Of a stretch of DNA of 64,000 nt, positions 1-13,500 are shown one piece after another (the first letter of the stretch is position 1; every line of letters begins with the position of its first letter). Both the position numbers and the translations under genes were made by a program. The DNA comes from Patagioenas fasciata. Its lineage: Eukaryota > Chordata > Aves > Columbiformes > Columbidae. Under the pieces are notes generated by a model. That model saw only the letters and a program-made list of their open reading frames with translations. It was not told the origin of the DNA and ran no database searches. The stretch is from NCBI RefSeq assembly GCF_037038585.1, contig NC_092523.1, positions 28,649,501 through 28,713,500 on the forward strand. The letters are read 5' to 3'.

Positions 1-545
1 TCCCTCTCCCCCCTTCCCACTCAGGACAGGCGATCGGGAGGGAAAGAAGGACAGAGAGAAGAGAGTTGGAAAAGTTAAAGATGTTTTACTAATGCTACTA
101 ATAAGAATAGAGAAAATAATATAAAATATACAAAACCAATCTTGTAAGTCTCAGCAACTGCAGAGCCAGCGCCCAAAGTCCTGGATTGGACTCTGTAGCC
201 AACCGGAGCTGGATTCAGTCTGTCACTAGGCCTCAGTTCGCAGGGACGACCAGCAAGGTCCTCTCCTAATGTCAGCCATGAGGAAAAAAGGGAAAAAGGA
301 AAAAAAGGGACAAGATCCTCGTGATCTCCCACTTTTATATGAAGTATTCACGTGAATGGAATGTTATACACAGTTGGTCAGTCTCTCGATCACCAGTTTC
401 TCGTTGCCCCTCTCGCGAGATGTCCATCCGTGCTTATCAATAAGTTTGCATTCCATTGCTAGGTTTAACCAAAACATGTGTTGGGTTCTCCAGGAAAATG
501 CAGCTAATATGAAGGCTTTAGCTGACAGGCAAATTCACTAAAAGA
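1..545 (-). mobile_element. Probable avian endogenous-retrovirus LTR (partial, cut by window start)
   Basis: Read on the minus strand, this block looks like an LTR. An upstream part carries a TATA-like motif (ATATAAAAG, complement of about 334-342). After it come a T-rich stretch and a GC-richer stretch, then a pyrimidine-rich end with a CCCGATCGCCTG-type motif at about 28-40. The base composition differs from the flanking AT-rich intron, and the wording matches LTRs I associate with bird ERVL-like elements. The minus-strand open frame at 75-332 fits no gene. The right border near 545 is an estimate and the left end is outside the window. It lies upstream of the first visible DCUN1D4 exon, in opposite orientation to that gene. 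Family name uncertain. Confidence 0.55.
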
Positions 546-1493
546 GAAATTTGTTTTTAACAAAACCAGGACAAGTAGCTAGTTTATTTTTAATTTAAAT
601 GGGAATATTGTATAGTTGTTGGCTGCCTTTGATCCCTGTCAACTGCTCTGTGTCCAGCTTCTGAGATTCTGGTTGGTTTCCATACTCTTTGGCTGGATCA
701 CAGTGGATTTTTTTTGGTAAATTACTTATTTTTCGGTTTTGTCCTGGACACATTTCTAGCAGAAACAGGGTGTTTAAAATTATAGAGAAAAATGACTTTC
801 TCACCTTATTACAACTGAAGCAAACTTGTGTGTTATTATTGGAACACAGAAACAAAGGTAACATCTATGCTGTGGCTTCTTTCATGAACTGTCAGGGTAT
901 TTTATTTTTGGTTTTATTTGCTTGGGTCTTAACAGCTGCTGTATTGCGACCTTTGGTTCATTATACAAAAGTCATGTTTCAGCTGTGCAAGTGTATTCCA
1001 GTTACTTAGTTTTGCAAGGAAATTAGTATAAAGGCAAGTATGTGTGTATTAATAAAATTATTTTTTAAAATAGCATTCTTAGTAATGATTTTAGAATGTT
1101 ACATGATACTTAAATTGGTTTTGGAATAGATGGAACAGAAGGGCTGGGTAGCATGGGAACTATAATGATTCCCAGTTTAAATAAAAAGAGTTGTAAATAT
1201 TTTTTAAAATATAATTTTGTACTTAGCTTATTGTTAGCTATAGGTCTGTTTTGCTAGGGGGTCATCCATGCCTTAGGAAAAATGCATATGTAGGACATAT
1301 TTTGCAGATTTCACTTACTGATTCCACTTGGTGTTGAAAATGTTGATGCTGAAAAAGTGTTTGACATGGCTTTTATTTCATAGTCATGTGACGGCTTTAT
1401 TAAACTACTAGAACATATGAAGATCTCTGTTGCTACAGCTGGAAACCAGAGAATTTAAAACTTTTGCTTTTTTTTTTTTTTTTCCCCCTCTAG
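546..1493 (+). other. DCUN1D4: DCUN1D4 5' intron (3' part)
   Basis: AT-rich, non-coding. It ends in a long polypyrimidine tract (T-run then CCCCCTCTAG) that is a textbook acceptor for the exon at 1494. No exon encoding the expected DCUN1D4 N-terminus was found here, so the first coding exon must lie upstream of the window. Confidence 0.7.
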
Positions 1494-1564
1494 ATTTTCA
1501 ACTGAATTCTCATCTATCAACACTGGCAAATATTCACAAGATTTACCACACCCTCAATAGGCTG
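1494..1564 (+). CDS. DCUN1D4: DCUN1D4 exon: N-terminal segment
   Basis: Two bases complete an Asn codon from the upstream exon. Then 23 codons follow, beginning [15 protein letters not shown] and ending HTLNRL. Acceptor CTCTAG, donor GTAATG. It differs from the human protein as I remember it by a Lys to Arg near the end. Confidence 0.95.
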
Positions 1565-4500
1565 GTAATGACTTGCCATTTTCTCTCAGCAGAATAGCTA
1601 GGGCTTTAGTCCAGCATCGTTTGTGACTGAAATCATTAAGAGATTACACTTTAAAAACTATGACTGCTTTTTGTATGAGAGACTGTTGGTTTTGAATCTG
1701 TTAAGAGATAAACAGTATTAGTAAAAGGTAAAAGATTAGTCAGAGTGGTGTTTAAGCACTGTTCACTGCAACACTGGATTTAGATGTTTTCTCCATGTAA
1801 GAAGCTTTTCTAGATATATCAGATAATGGTAATCATCATCATCATCATAATCCTCCAGTTTCTTACAGTTCTTGTGGAAAGCACATTGAATGAGCAAGCT
1901 GTCCTCTTAAAACCATGTGAAGAGTGAAACAAGATTTTTATGAAGACTGCCCCTACTTGTTTGCTATGCATTTACATTTGTTTTATTGCAACTACAGCTG
2001 GAAATGCTGATTTTGCTTTGTACACTGCAAATGTAGTTAAAAACACACTGCCTAAAAAAGGGGGTAACTTGTTTCCAAGATTTCAGTTATTTTAAAATAA
2101 TTTTTCTTTAGAACATACTGTATTTATTAACGGAATTGTTCAAACCAACAATGCAAAATTCCCCATCCAAAGGATAGTTATTTCCACTCTTGAAACGTAA
2201 TTTGAGATCAAATATATTTTTCAAATCATCTAAAGATTATCCTTGAACTTACTAGATAAATTTGCAAGGGTAGTTTTTTAGATAAATATGATCTGAAAAC
2301 AAGAGGGCTCTGCAGTCTTAGCTAGCTGCTTCCTAAGTAATTACGATTAATATTAATATCAAATAAAGGTTAAAAACGTGACTGAACAGTGAAGATCACC
2401 ATCTTGTTTAACTGTATCATTCCTACTCTCTTGCAGAATCTGACAGAGGACGTTGGTCAAGACGATCACCAGACAGGTATTTATAGGGATGTAGCAGAAA
2501 TCAATTGAAACAAGTTAAATACGCTTCATCAAAGAAGTCTTCCTAACATCGTTGAAAAATATATTTTAGAAAGCTAAAGGAGTTCTAGAAAACAAGTGCC
2601 AGGATTTTTTAAAGTTTTCTTCAAAATAGATGTTTGTGCTTTTAATTTATCTGGTTGTGAAGTACTTGCTCAGGTTTCAGCTGTATCTGTCATTTTACTA
2701 TTTCTTAGTGTAAGTACTTTAGAAGTCTTCAAGAAAAAATTCTCTCACTCCTTGGACTCAACCGATTAGACTAGCAGAATATCCATGTTCTTACAGTGTT
2801 TTGACTCTTGGAAGAGCATGAGTGAGAACAGAGCAGAAGCAAGACCAATCTTGTGGCTATTGTGATGCCTGTGACCGAGTTTAAATGCTGTGCTCCAAAC
2901 AACCCAGCTGTTTTCTTGAGTGGTTTTGATGCAGGCTGTTCCTGTTTCTTGTGCAGATTTTCAGGCAGTGCCTAAGGATTATTTATTATTTCCAAATCTC
3001 TTTTCTGTTCAATAAAATGTCATCATTTTTCGAGGCTTTCATCTCAGGTGGCTGGTACTAGCTTGCTGCCATTCTTGATTCATCAGCATTTGTCCTTTCA
3101 CACTTGTTACTTGTGAGCTGGTGTCTTCCTTGATTTCTTTTTCTTCCTTCCTTTCTGTGTTTCAGGCATGATACCTAAGGAGGAAGGAAAATATCTTACT
3201 GGCTTCAAGCCCCTGTCACTCAGGAGAACAGTTCTTTAAAACTGACCATATCTATCCTACTATCTGTCTCAAAGTTTTTCTCTATCCTGAGGTGCTGGCT
3301 GTGTTTGCTGATGTTAACCTGAGTGCTTAAGGAAGTGGAGAGAGCTGTCAGCTCCTTCTTGAGATTTCTTGGACACACTGACAAATCTAGCACACTCTTA
3401 GCCTAGAGCAGTGAGAAGAGATGCAGAGGACTGCGTTGTTTGGGATCGGACACAGCTCACTTAGGGCTCGTGTGCTTTCCTCCATACTGTGTTATGCTGT
3501 TTCATAGTTAAGTATCTTACCCTAGCCACGAAAGGCTTCTAGCAGATGTTTTCCTTCGGTGTGGTCAACCATTTGATACTTGAAATAAGCTGATGATGTA
3601 AATGAAAAACCTTGTCAAGAGAGGTTGAGGCAGGTAGTTCAAGACAGTCGGAGGTTTTATCATCCATATGTTAAAAGTGATGTCCTCTCCTATCTCTCAA
3701 CGAAGGCCTGGAATTTTCTTCTTTGTGATCCAGGTGCTCAAGCTAAACACAGATACATACTGATTTCACGTGTGAAAATACATTCTGTAATCTTTCGTTA
3801 CTTTTGATCACAAAGAGCCGTTGTGAAGCGTTGAGGTAGTGCCCTTCTGTTACTAACCAATCAATAAGAGTAAGCTTGGTTCAGGTATTGGGAATTTGTC
3901 GTATCGCTTTCCTAGCACTTCTGTCATAAAGGTCAGTAGAAGAGATTATCCTCAGAGCTCTCATTATGGAAAGGTGTTTGAGCGTGTTGATTTCAATGAA
4001 CTGCTTTATTCTGGCAGTCGTGGTTATCCTACTGCCTGCATTGTGTTGGTTGAATTAAATTATTTCAAGAGTTTAAGCATGCCCACTGAATGAATGTGGG
4101 CATAAAATCTCAATAAATAATGTAATTTTTTTTTACAACAGTGATAAAAGAACCTTTCAAACTAGAAACAAGTGCGAAATCAGAACTGAAAGTAGAGCTC
4201 ACTACTGGCAAGCTCCTCATCTTCAGATTTCATTCCAGTATTTCTTATGCTTCTGTCCTGTTGTAGAGGAAGACAAAGCCCTAATGTTTGCGTAACTTCC
4301 AGTCTAATTCAGTCAAAATATGTACTTGGTTTTCCTCATATGAGGACAAATATATGTGCAAGGGGCTATTTTGACCATTGTGAATGTAGTACAGTGCAGT
4401 CTCCTGTGTGCATTTGGTATGAGACTTGACACTTCTGAAACATCATAACTGGAGAGCCATATGGAAATCTTTAAAATAATTACTTTTGCAAATTGTTTTA

Positions 4501-7500
4501 TTTTGATGTACTTACGTTTTTGGAACTTATATTTTTCAGTATTACTGACCACATAATAAGAAGTGTCAACACCTTTTCATTTTGTTACGCAATTTAAAGT
4601 ACTGCTTAGATGCTGTGAATTTGATTCTATGTCCAGAACTGATTTGAAAGTTATAACTCTCTTACCAAAGATTCTTTGAGTGTTGCCAGACTCATCTGAA
4701 GAGGAATTTTTGGGTTTGAGATTTCTCTCCTTCTCTCCTTCCTCCCTCTCCCCCTTTTTCTCACCAAATTCTCTGGAGCAAACTTCATCCTTAAAGATTA
4801 CTGTTCATTTTCTGACATAACTATCCTGGTTAATGTTATTACATTGTGAACCCTGCTTTTGGGATGACATAATAAATGCATATCTAAATTTGGTTGAGAT
4901 CTCTAAAAGCTATTTAGAAAGACTGAGTATTATAGATTAATATTTATAATGAGCTTTTAATGCGTATGGCATTTATTTCAAAGCAGTTGTTTCTGATCTA
5001 ACGATGAATATACTAGATATCTAAATTACTTTAGGCAAATTGTATCTTTTTGAAGTATTAGCCAGATTTATAATTCTGGAACCAGATCTTAAATATCTGA
5101 GAGCTAGAGGGTGCCAGTTTAAAAATGCCTTCAGTTATTTGGGAGCTAAGATGAAGCTCACTTCAAAATTCCAGTCACCTATATGATTACAGTCTCATAA
5201 AATATGTTAGCATTCAGTGTGTGTATATATCTGAAAAAGAAGGCAGACTGTAAATGTGTCATGGGACTTTGCCTTTTCAGCTGTTGTAGGGGTAAGAAAA
5301 GCAGCTTTTTAGATTCTCTAAAAAATGTCTTTTTTTCCTGGTATGTATATGCATTAAATTGGAAAGCTCTCTCTAGAATTTGGAATAATAGTTCTTGCTA
5401 TGTCATAACTGGAAATCTATCTACTTTTTAATAGCTTAAAGTCATTATTTGTGTATTAAATTGTGACTTATTTACCTATTCAGACTACAATGTCTTTAAA
5501 AGGAAAAGTACACTTCCTTTTGTCACGTGGCTCGTTTAAAATAACGAGGTAATGTCTTCAACAAAAACAAGGCTTTATTGCTGTTTTTGAAGCATGATGG
5601 AGGGGGGGGGGGAAATTACTTTTGCCTCTACAATTTTTTGTGTTGTTTTAGAGAAGAAAACCCTCCTGAGTCCAAAGCAATTATGTAGTTTGGAATTCAA
5701 GGTAGAGAAGATGGTTTTTCCTTTTACAACAAGATGGCAAGCTGTTTGATGTTTTGATGAGTATCTTCGTTTTCTCATCTTGTATCTGAAAAATTATGAT
5801 TATTAACTGTGCTTGTGGTGGTCTTGTTGCATCATTAAGTGAGCACCTATATCTTTCCAGTTGCTCCAGCATTCACAGTTTCTAATTATTTTTCTTTTGA
5901 AACATCCCTCTATTTAAGCATCCGAAGAGCAGGATTATTCACAGGCATTATCTAGAGAGAAGGTGAAAATTACATGTCTGTAAATCACTTCTATAGGGAA
6001 ATAGCTTGTAGAATTCTTATTTATTGACCTCTGCTCTTGAGTTGATATTTCCCTTTGGTAGCTTTGTCTTCTGCAAATTGTCTCCTGCAAAGTTGGAAGT
6101 GCTGAATAGAACGTTTGGCAAACAACATTTATGCTCGGCAGGCTTTTGGCTGATGGTGGCCTATTCAGCAACCATTTGGAGGTTCTACCTTGCAAATGCT
6201 AGCTTCAAATGTCAAAAAAAGTGAGAACTAGGAGGGTTCTGCCAATCTTGAGTTGAGACCCAGGAGTAAGAAACTTTGAAGATAATCACATCAGAGAAGT
6301 TGCACTTGGTAAGTAAAGTTCCTGTCAAACTTTGCATGAAGTCAGAGGGAGCTGCATGTTCATTTGCAGATGATCAGACCTTTGAGAAGTAAAATTAGTT
6401 ATGAAAGGCTAGACCTAGAAGTTACATCTAGAATTAGAAAGCTCCTTGTAGGAAAGGCTACTATTGATGCTACTTAGTGAGCTATACTGTAAAATAAGAA
6501 GTTGCAGGAATTTAAACAAAAGCCTCAAACTCTGATAATTTTTAGCTCTAGATGGAAAAAAAAAAAGATAGAAATATTCCTCTGGTTTAACTTTCATATT
6601 TTATTACAGGGAAATCATAACTGCACTACAAATCCCATATGCTCATTCTAGTAACAAAAGGAAATACTTTTAAAGTAGCATTCTTGAACTGTGTGTTTTA
6701 GTAGTTTAGAGATCATTCAACAATTAAAATACAGTGAAGACTTGGCTCCAAACCTCAGTCATTAAGATGTTAAATCTCTGAAAGCATGTGTAATATATTT
6801 GTTCGCCTGGCGTCTGTGTGTATGTGTTTGTGTGTGAGAGGGGTGTAGCTGTGCATTTAATAGCCACTTACCAATTTCTGAGCTACCTTTTCTTCCTTTT
6901 CCTGTCGGTTTGAGAGCTGCAACTAGATCCATTCAAACCAAGAAGGGGTACAAGTTTTTCATATGAGTCATTGGAGAAATTTGGTTGTGGTGAATTCTAT
7001 TGAAGGTTTAAGTTATAAAACAAGTTCAGTGACCTTCCTAAAAATGTCCTATCATTTAATGAGGAAAAGATTTCAAGCAGGAATTCTTGGGTTAAATTAT
7101 TTGGTTTGTATGGGGTTGCAGATCTGACAAAATTATTTTCCTGTTCTACAGCTGTTGTATTTTTATTTATTCTGTCTTCATCTTTTGCTATGCTTCTCTT
7201 TTCACAGAGGCCTTGTGTATTTGTTTTGCCAATCAAATAACCAGTAAACTGGACAAGCCCTGGCGGGGCAGGGGTGGTGGGTGTTCTTGCATTCTACCAG
7301 CCTCCAGTGCCTGTGGCCATCATAATTAGATTTTTTTTTTTTTTGATAGAAAGGCATTTAAAAACAATCAAATTGCTCTCAAAGGAATGAGATAGCTACA
7401 GGTTGTGTTCAAGTGCATGCATATTTTCTAAAACAAGGTGTTTATTAGCACGTTTTTATTAAGTTTAATGTGTGAGTCTGGCTGCCGCTAGCTGTCTGTT

Positions 7501-10500
7501 AAGTTCTGGTGTCATCTTAAGTGTTTTTAGTTTCTGTCGGTTTTCAAAAAATACTTACTGGCAAAGTCTTTAAAAACTCAATCTACAAAGCCATAAGGCA
7601 TCACACTTTCAATAACTTATGGGAGTACAATTTTGCAGTATCATTAATTTGCAAGCATAATCGGGTGGAACAAATGACATTCAGCAGTTCAGGTTCCTTA
7701 GTTTCTTTGATCTGGATAGTAAAATGCATCAGGCGTGCTGTGAATTTTTGATGGTTCTGGCTTACCTGTTTCAGATATATCTGATATTGGTGAGGAGTAA
7801 ATAAATATTCTTGTTGTTAATTTCCTTTTGTAACAGTACTTCTAGAAGTATATTCTTCTGATGCAGCCATTATGATTTTTTCATGTGATAGTTGTTTATG
7901 GAGTATAATGCTTGGAAGTTTTTTGAGAACTAGTTAAATTATAATTTGAATTTACAATACTTTTAAAACTTTATTTCTAAAAGATAGTGTAACTATGACC
8001 ATACTTTCCTGGGAAGATGCTGGGGTGGAGGAACTTCAGGGTTAAAAATGAAAACCATATATATAGGAAGGATTTTTGAACTGGAAAGAGTATTTCCTCA
8101 ACTAGAGAGATTAATTTTCTTCTTAAAAGAAATGAATATAAAGGCAAGACCAAAGAAGGCTCATTAAGTGAAAAAGCTTTATTAGCTGAAACCAAATCAG
8201 TTCATCTTGATGTAAAAATTGGTTTGAGCATCTTGCCTAATTCTAGAAGACTCCATACTTTCATATGCTTAATAGTTTCAGTGCATGTTTACATGTAGCA
8301 AAGCCTATGAGGCTGTAAGGTTCCTTACATGTGTTTCTCCTATAACAGGAGAGAGACTTTCAAAGATACGAAGAATAGGTAAGCAAAAGATTGCCGTTAG
8401 TGTTTGTTGGGAATTGGGCTCTGATTTCAATCTGCTCCCTTGGTGTCAAAAAGTAGTCAAAGTTGATTGCTTGCTTCTGTGCTATGATTTTAAAATAAAA
8501 GATTTTGTGGGCATCTTAGTAAAGCATAGCTAAGAGAAGGTAGTGTAGGCATGCTGGAGTTCTTCATATTTTCTTGCAAGTTTCTTTGGCATTGCTTTGT
8601 GTCTGGAATTTTATACCTCACCTTTATCTTCCTTTCCTTTTAAAATTCTCTGCATAAGACTTAGAGCTTTGATAGCTCTTTGAGGTGCTCTTACACACAC
8701 CTTTCTCAGTTGTCCATGTGGTCTTCAGTATATGAAACTAGGACAAAATTTTGCTTGGAGTGTTGGCTTGCTGTTTTCATGAGACAGTGAAGGCAATTTA
8801 TCAGCTTGGTGTGGTCAGAAGGGCTGGTCCTCTGCTCTTTCTTGTGCTAATGTACAGAAAATTGATTTTTTTTTTTTTAGCTTAGGTTAATTACCTACAG
8901 GTTTGGTGAGCCGGGTTGGCACACTGAAGAGTCACCAGTGCTGACAAAACAGAGACATGGGAGCATGTGGCTGAGAGAATGGGAGGGAAAGTCTACCACT
9001 TGATTGGCATCTGTCTAGAACTGGTTGTTTCCCGCTTGGAGACCTTCATTATTTAAGAACTCTCCAGTCCAAATGATACAGCCAGCCACTTATTTTTTCC
9101 CATAGTGGTTGCTGAATGTCTCTCCTCCCTGCTCCTGAAAGAAAGAAAAGAAATAAACAAAGAAACAAACAAAACCTTTCCTACCCCTTGCTGTCTGTAT
9201 CATTAAAAATTTGGGGCTTAAAAAGAAAAAGGTTTTGCTTTCTAGAGGTAGGTGCTCTAGTTTTTGAGTCACATCTGTATTTATAAAAGTAATGAACAAC
9301 TCTTAGAAGTTCTGATCTGAATAAGTGACTAAAAATGAGGATGCCTTTTTGAAGACTTAAATACTTCTTCAGGATAGTCTCAGTTCTTGACTTTTGTTAG
9401 GCTGAGGTAGCACTACTGTATATTTTGGTATAGTACTTTTGGCCTTAACTGAAATCTGGTCATAGAACAGCATGTAAAAGCGAGATGGATTTTGGTATTG
9501 AAAGGAGACCATTTCTTCTGTCATTTTTAAATCCACTAACTTCCTCCCTTGCCTTTGTAATATGCCTATTAGTGGACACAGTTTATCTGGTCTGCAACAG
9601 TTTCACTTCTTGTACTGGTGTTTTTAATTCCCTCTGTAGGAAGTCTCCGGTCTTGCAGTTCATCAGACTGCTTTAGTAAAGTGATGCCTCCAAGGAAAAA
9701 GAGGAGACCTGCAGCAGGAGATGATTTATCTGCTAAGAAAAGTAGACATGATGGGTATGTCATCTTACCATGAGCTAAGATTGATGGAATATCTAAAGTT
9801 GAATAGCTGATATGATCATGTTTTTAAATACTAACGGAAGTGTTATTCAAATTTGCTTGGTTTCTCAATGTGGAACCATAGCCTGTGATTGAACTGTGGG
9901 ATATTGATAAACACATTTAGGTTCAGTTTTTATTTCACCTTTTTCTAGTCATACAAGAAGCTTGTAGGGAACTTCCTCTTGTTTGAGTTGGCCAGCTGTC
10001 AAAATAGACATATATTTGTTTGTTCCAAAACAACTTCTAAGAAATACAGTGATATTTTCCTGTATACATGTGTAAGATCTGGATTGGGCATTCTCAATCT
10101 ACAGTCTGTCAGAAAAGTAAATGTCGTTGTAGCCCACTCAGCTCTTGAAGTCCTGCTAGTCATGTTGTGATTTGAAGCTCATCACGTACAGGGAGGGTGA
10201 AGATTGCCCAGGCGCAGTGATAGCCAGTGGTGGAGCAGTGATTTAGGTGGTGCTGCTCAGCTTCCCTCTGGGCAACAGAACTGCAAGTGGGTTATAACTG
10301 TGTGCATGAGCACTGTAGTCTTTTGGCCTAAGTGTTGCATAGCTGAGACTTCTGCAAGTGTTGAATTTTCAGGATGTATATGTTCATTCAGTCTCAGTCA
10401 TTCAGAAACCATCAAATTACTCCTCATGTGCAAGATGGTCACTATTAACATGCACTGAATCAGACCTTGTGGGAGTACAGGACTGTACACTCCTGCATGA

Positions 10501-13500
10501 TAGGTGCAGGACTGTCCTCACGTTGAAAAGTGGGGTATACAGCCAGAAAACTTGGTTGCTACTGCGTCAGTCAGTAGAATAGGAGCTCTATTACATTCAT
10601 GTATTATTTGTGACTCAGAAAAGACATGCTTCCTTAAGAAGTAACTTCAGGAAGGTAAAATGATGCATTTCTCTCCTAACTGTCAGCCTGAAATCAAGCT
10701 GGGTGCTTTCCTTTTTATACTTCAGCATGAGTAAGAAAAATGCTGGTAGCCAAATTAAGCTTCCAGTTATGCCTCTCTAACTCCATTGTGTTTAATAGGG
10801 TTGCACAATTGTAGCTGCACTGGAATTTATTAAATGATCTGTTGATGCAGAAGAAGAAAGATTTCAACTCTCCCTTTCACTGCTTTGCATACGTAACACT
10901 AGCAAGAACAAAAAAGCAGCACATGTTCTTAATATTTTTTTTGTTGCTGTTTAGGAATAATGAAATATAACAGCTCAGTAGTTTATAGAGAACGTTACAG
11001 CTTATTCAAAGATACGCGTACAAGATGGAAGCAAAATGAGGACAGAATGTTTCTAGAGTTGAAATAGGGAGGTTCAGGAAATTTAACTCCATCTCCCTTT
11101 GCAGGACCCTGATAATAAAACAAAACAACCCAAAACCCCTAGAAAGTTAGATTGTCTGCAAGTAAGACATACTGATTTATGTAATTCAAATAAGAAAATG
11201 ATGAGAAACTGATTTCTTACTCTATCAGTAGTATATATATAATAATTTTCAAAAGTTTATTGAAAACAGTTTTTGAAGGATTTTTTTTTTTTTATATCTG
11301 GCTTTCAGTTTATAACTACTGGCTCTAGTCTTCATTCTACTGCTGTGTGAGACTTTATTAAAAGGAAGACCTCAGCCTGCTTTTAGAAGTGGAGGTGAAA
11401 CCAGATCTGCCAGTCATGGGCCACAGGGAAATATCCTTCTCTGATGTGGTTCAAATTTTTATCTGTCTTCCTTCTTTCTCTGCTTCCCAGTGTATAAGTT
11501 TCCTTTGTTTTGGTCCTCAAGAAAACAGTTTTTATTTCAGCCTGACTGGCAATATGAAGTCATTTGCTGAACAATCAGCTCAGTCTTGGAGCTCCATTTT
11601 CTTTCAAGGAAGGATTTCTTCTGATTTGGCTTATGCCCCTGTAACCTTCTGTGAACAAGTTGGACAAAGAGCAGGCTGTCTCCTGCTTCCATGCTTGTTT
11701 GTCAGGCGGAGCTCATGCCTGTCATGTTTGGGCTTTGGAGGTCAGACATCCCAGTTTGTCAAGCAGAAATCAGTCTGAAATCAGGAACCTCTACAGCAGC
11801 GTACTCTCGCAGACCTAGTTATTTGCAACACCATTTCCTTTTATACCGGATGCAGAGAATGCTGTATACAATAAAAACAGTATGGATAGTGCAATCAATC
11901 CCAGTTTATGGAGTAAGAGGCTTCTAGGCCCTGGTTTTTACCATTCCTTCAATTTTAGAGGCAGACTCCCTAGAAGCTGCATACTAGTAACTCAGGATAA
12001 GCCTCCAAGGGACGTTGGCCTTTGTGGATTCTGTATTAAGGAAAAAAGAGTAGTCAGTGTCTGTTCTTGAACGTCTAGTGGAAATGAAAAAATATAGTGT
12101 GTGCTCTCCAGAAGAGGCTGCCTTTCCTAACAGAGGTGATTTGCCACTTCAAATACTTACGATATGATGTAAGTTTTGTATGTTTGTCAGTTACAGTGGC
12201 AAACTTACAGGAGCAACATTAACAAATAAATTAACTAATTTCAAGTGTCCTATTTGCTTGCAGTGCAAAAATTTTAAGTAGTAGTCTGAAGATGACCAAA
12301 TGTCTGTCATCATTAATGTCTCAGCTGTGATAACATCTAAATGTTGACGATTCCTCTTGGTTTGTCCACATAAAGGAGTTCTTTTTCTTTAATCCTTATG
12401 TGGATAGTTTTGTTGGGCGATATTTTCAGTCTTTGCTATTTGTGATGTGTTCTTATAATATCTTCAACTATGGTAGTAATGTTAAGATACGTATTCTTTC
12501 CAGAAAGTTTAGTTCAGCAGGGTTCTGTGCTGAAAGGGAAGATGATTTGTAAAGGCTCTTAAACTCATATGCTTTAACATATCTGATACCAGGGAGCTTG
12601 TGATAGTCTTCACCCTCACTTCCAGGCTGTGAGGGATACAGCCTTATCTTGGAAGGATTAGTGGGATAATGAGACTGGCTATTGAGGAAAAAACATTTAT
12701 AGAAACAAATCTAGTCGTTAGTGAAGTTATCTGGAAATGCTGATCTCATGCGTGGACTGATTATGAAAAAAAAAAAATTCCAAACATGTTCTTTAACATT
12801 CTATCCTTATACAAAAAGAACTTGAATTCTGTTAGTGTTCATGACATCACTTTGAACCATGAATACTATATTTTGGTGGGAGGGAATTTTCATACCAGAT
12901 GATATATAATGTAAAGAACTCAGTGCATTCATTTCTGGATCACAGTAAGATTTATCTTGCCTTGAAAAGCAGCTGTTGGAAATGAACAGTTTAGGACACA
13001 CTCACTGGAACATAATGACTTGAAGACTTAGTTTGTATTTTCCTCTCGATATCACAGTCTTGACTTTATTGTACTTAGAACTCTCACAATGTAGGGTATT
13101 CTCAAATTTGAGTTAAAAATACATTTTCTGTACATTGCTCTTCCATTGCTGTGTTAAGAGTCTTAGGAAAGGTAAAACAAGTTTCCTGTAAAGTTATTTG
13201 CTAGGTAAGAGTATAGTCCTCACCGTGTAATTATCTAATGCTGTGTATCTGTTATACAATCTCCAGCCAAATATTGGCTTTTTCCTTATGGAAAAATGAA
13301 CTGTATAATGTAATCTCTTCTTCCTGATAGTCTCATTAAAAAAAAAAAAAACAAACAAAAAACTATTCCTTATTCCAGAATCATGCTGAGAGCAAAAGTC
13401 TTACAGTAGTGGAAATTTTGGCCTTAGAAAGAAGAAAACTAGGAGTATTTATCCACTTCCCTGTTTTCAAGCAATTAGATCTAGAGTCTAATTTATCCTG

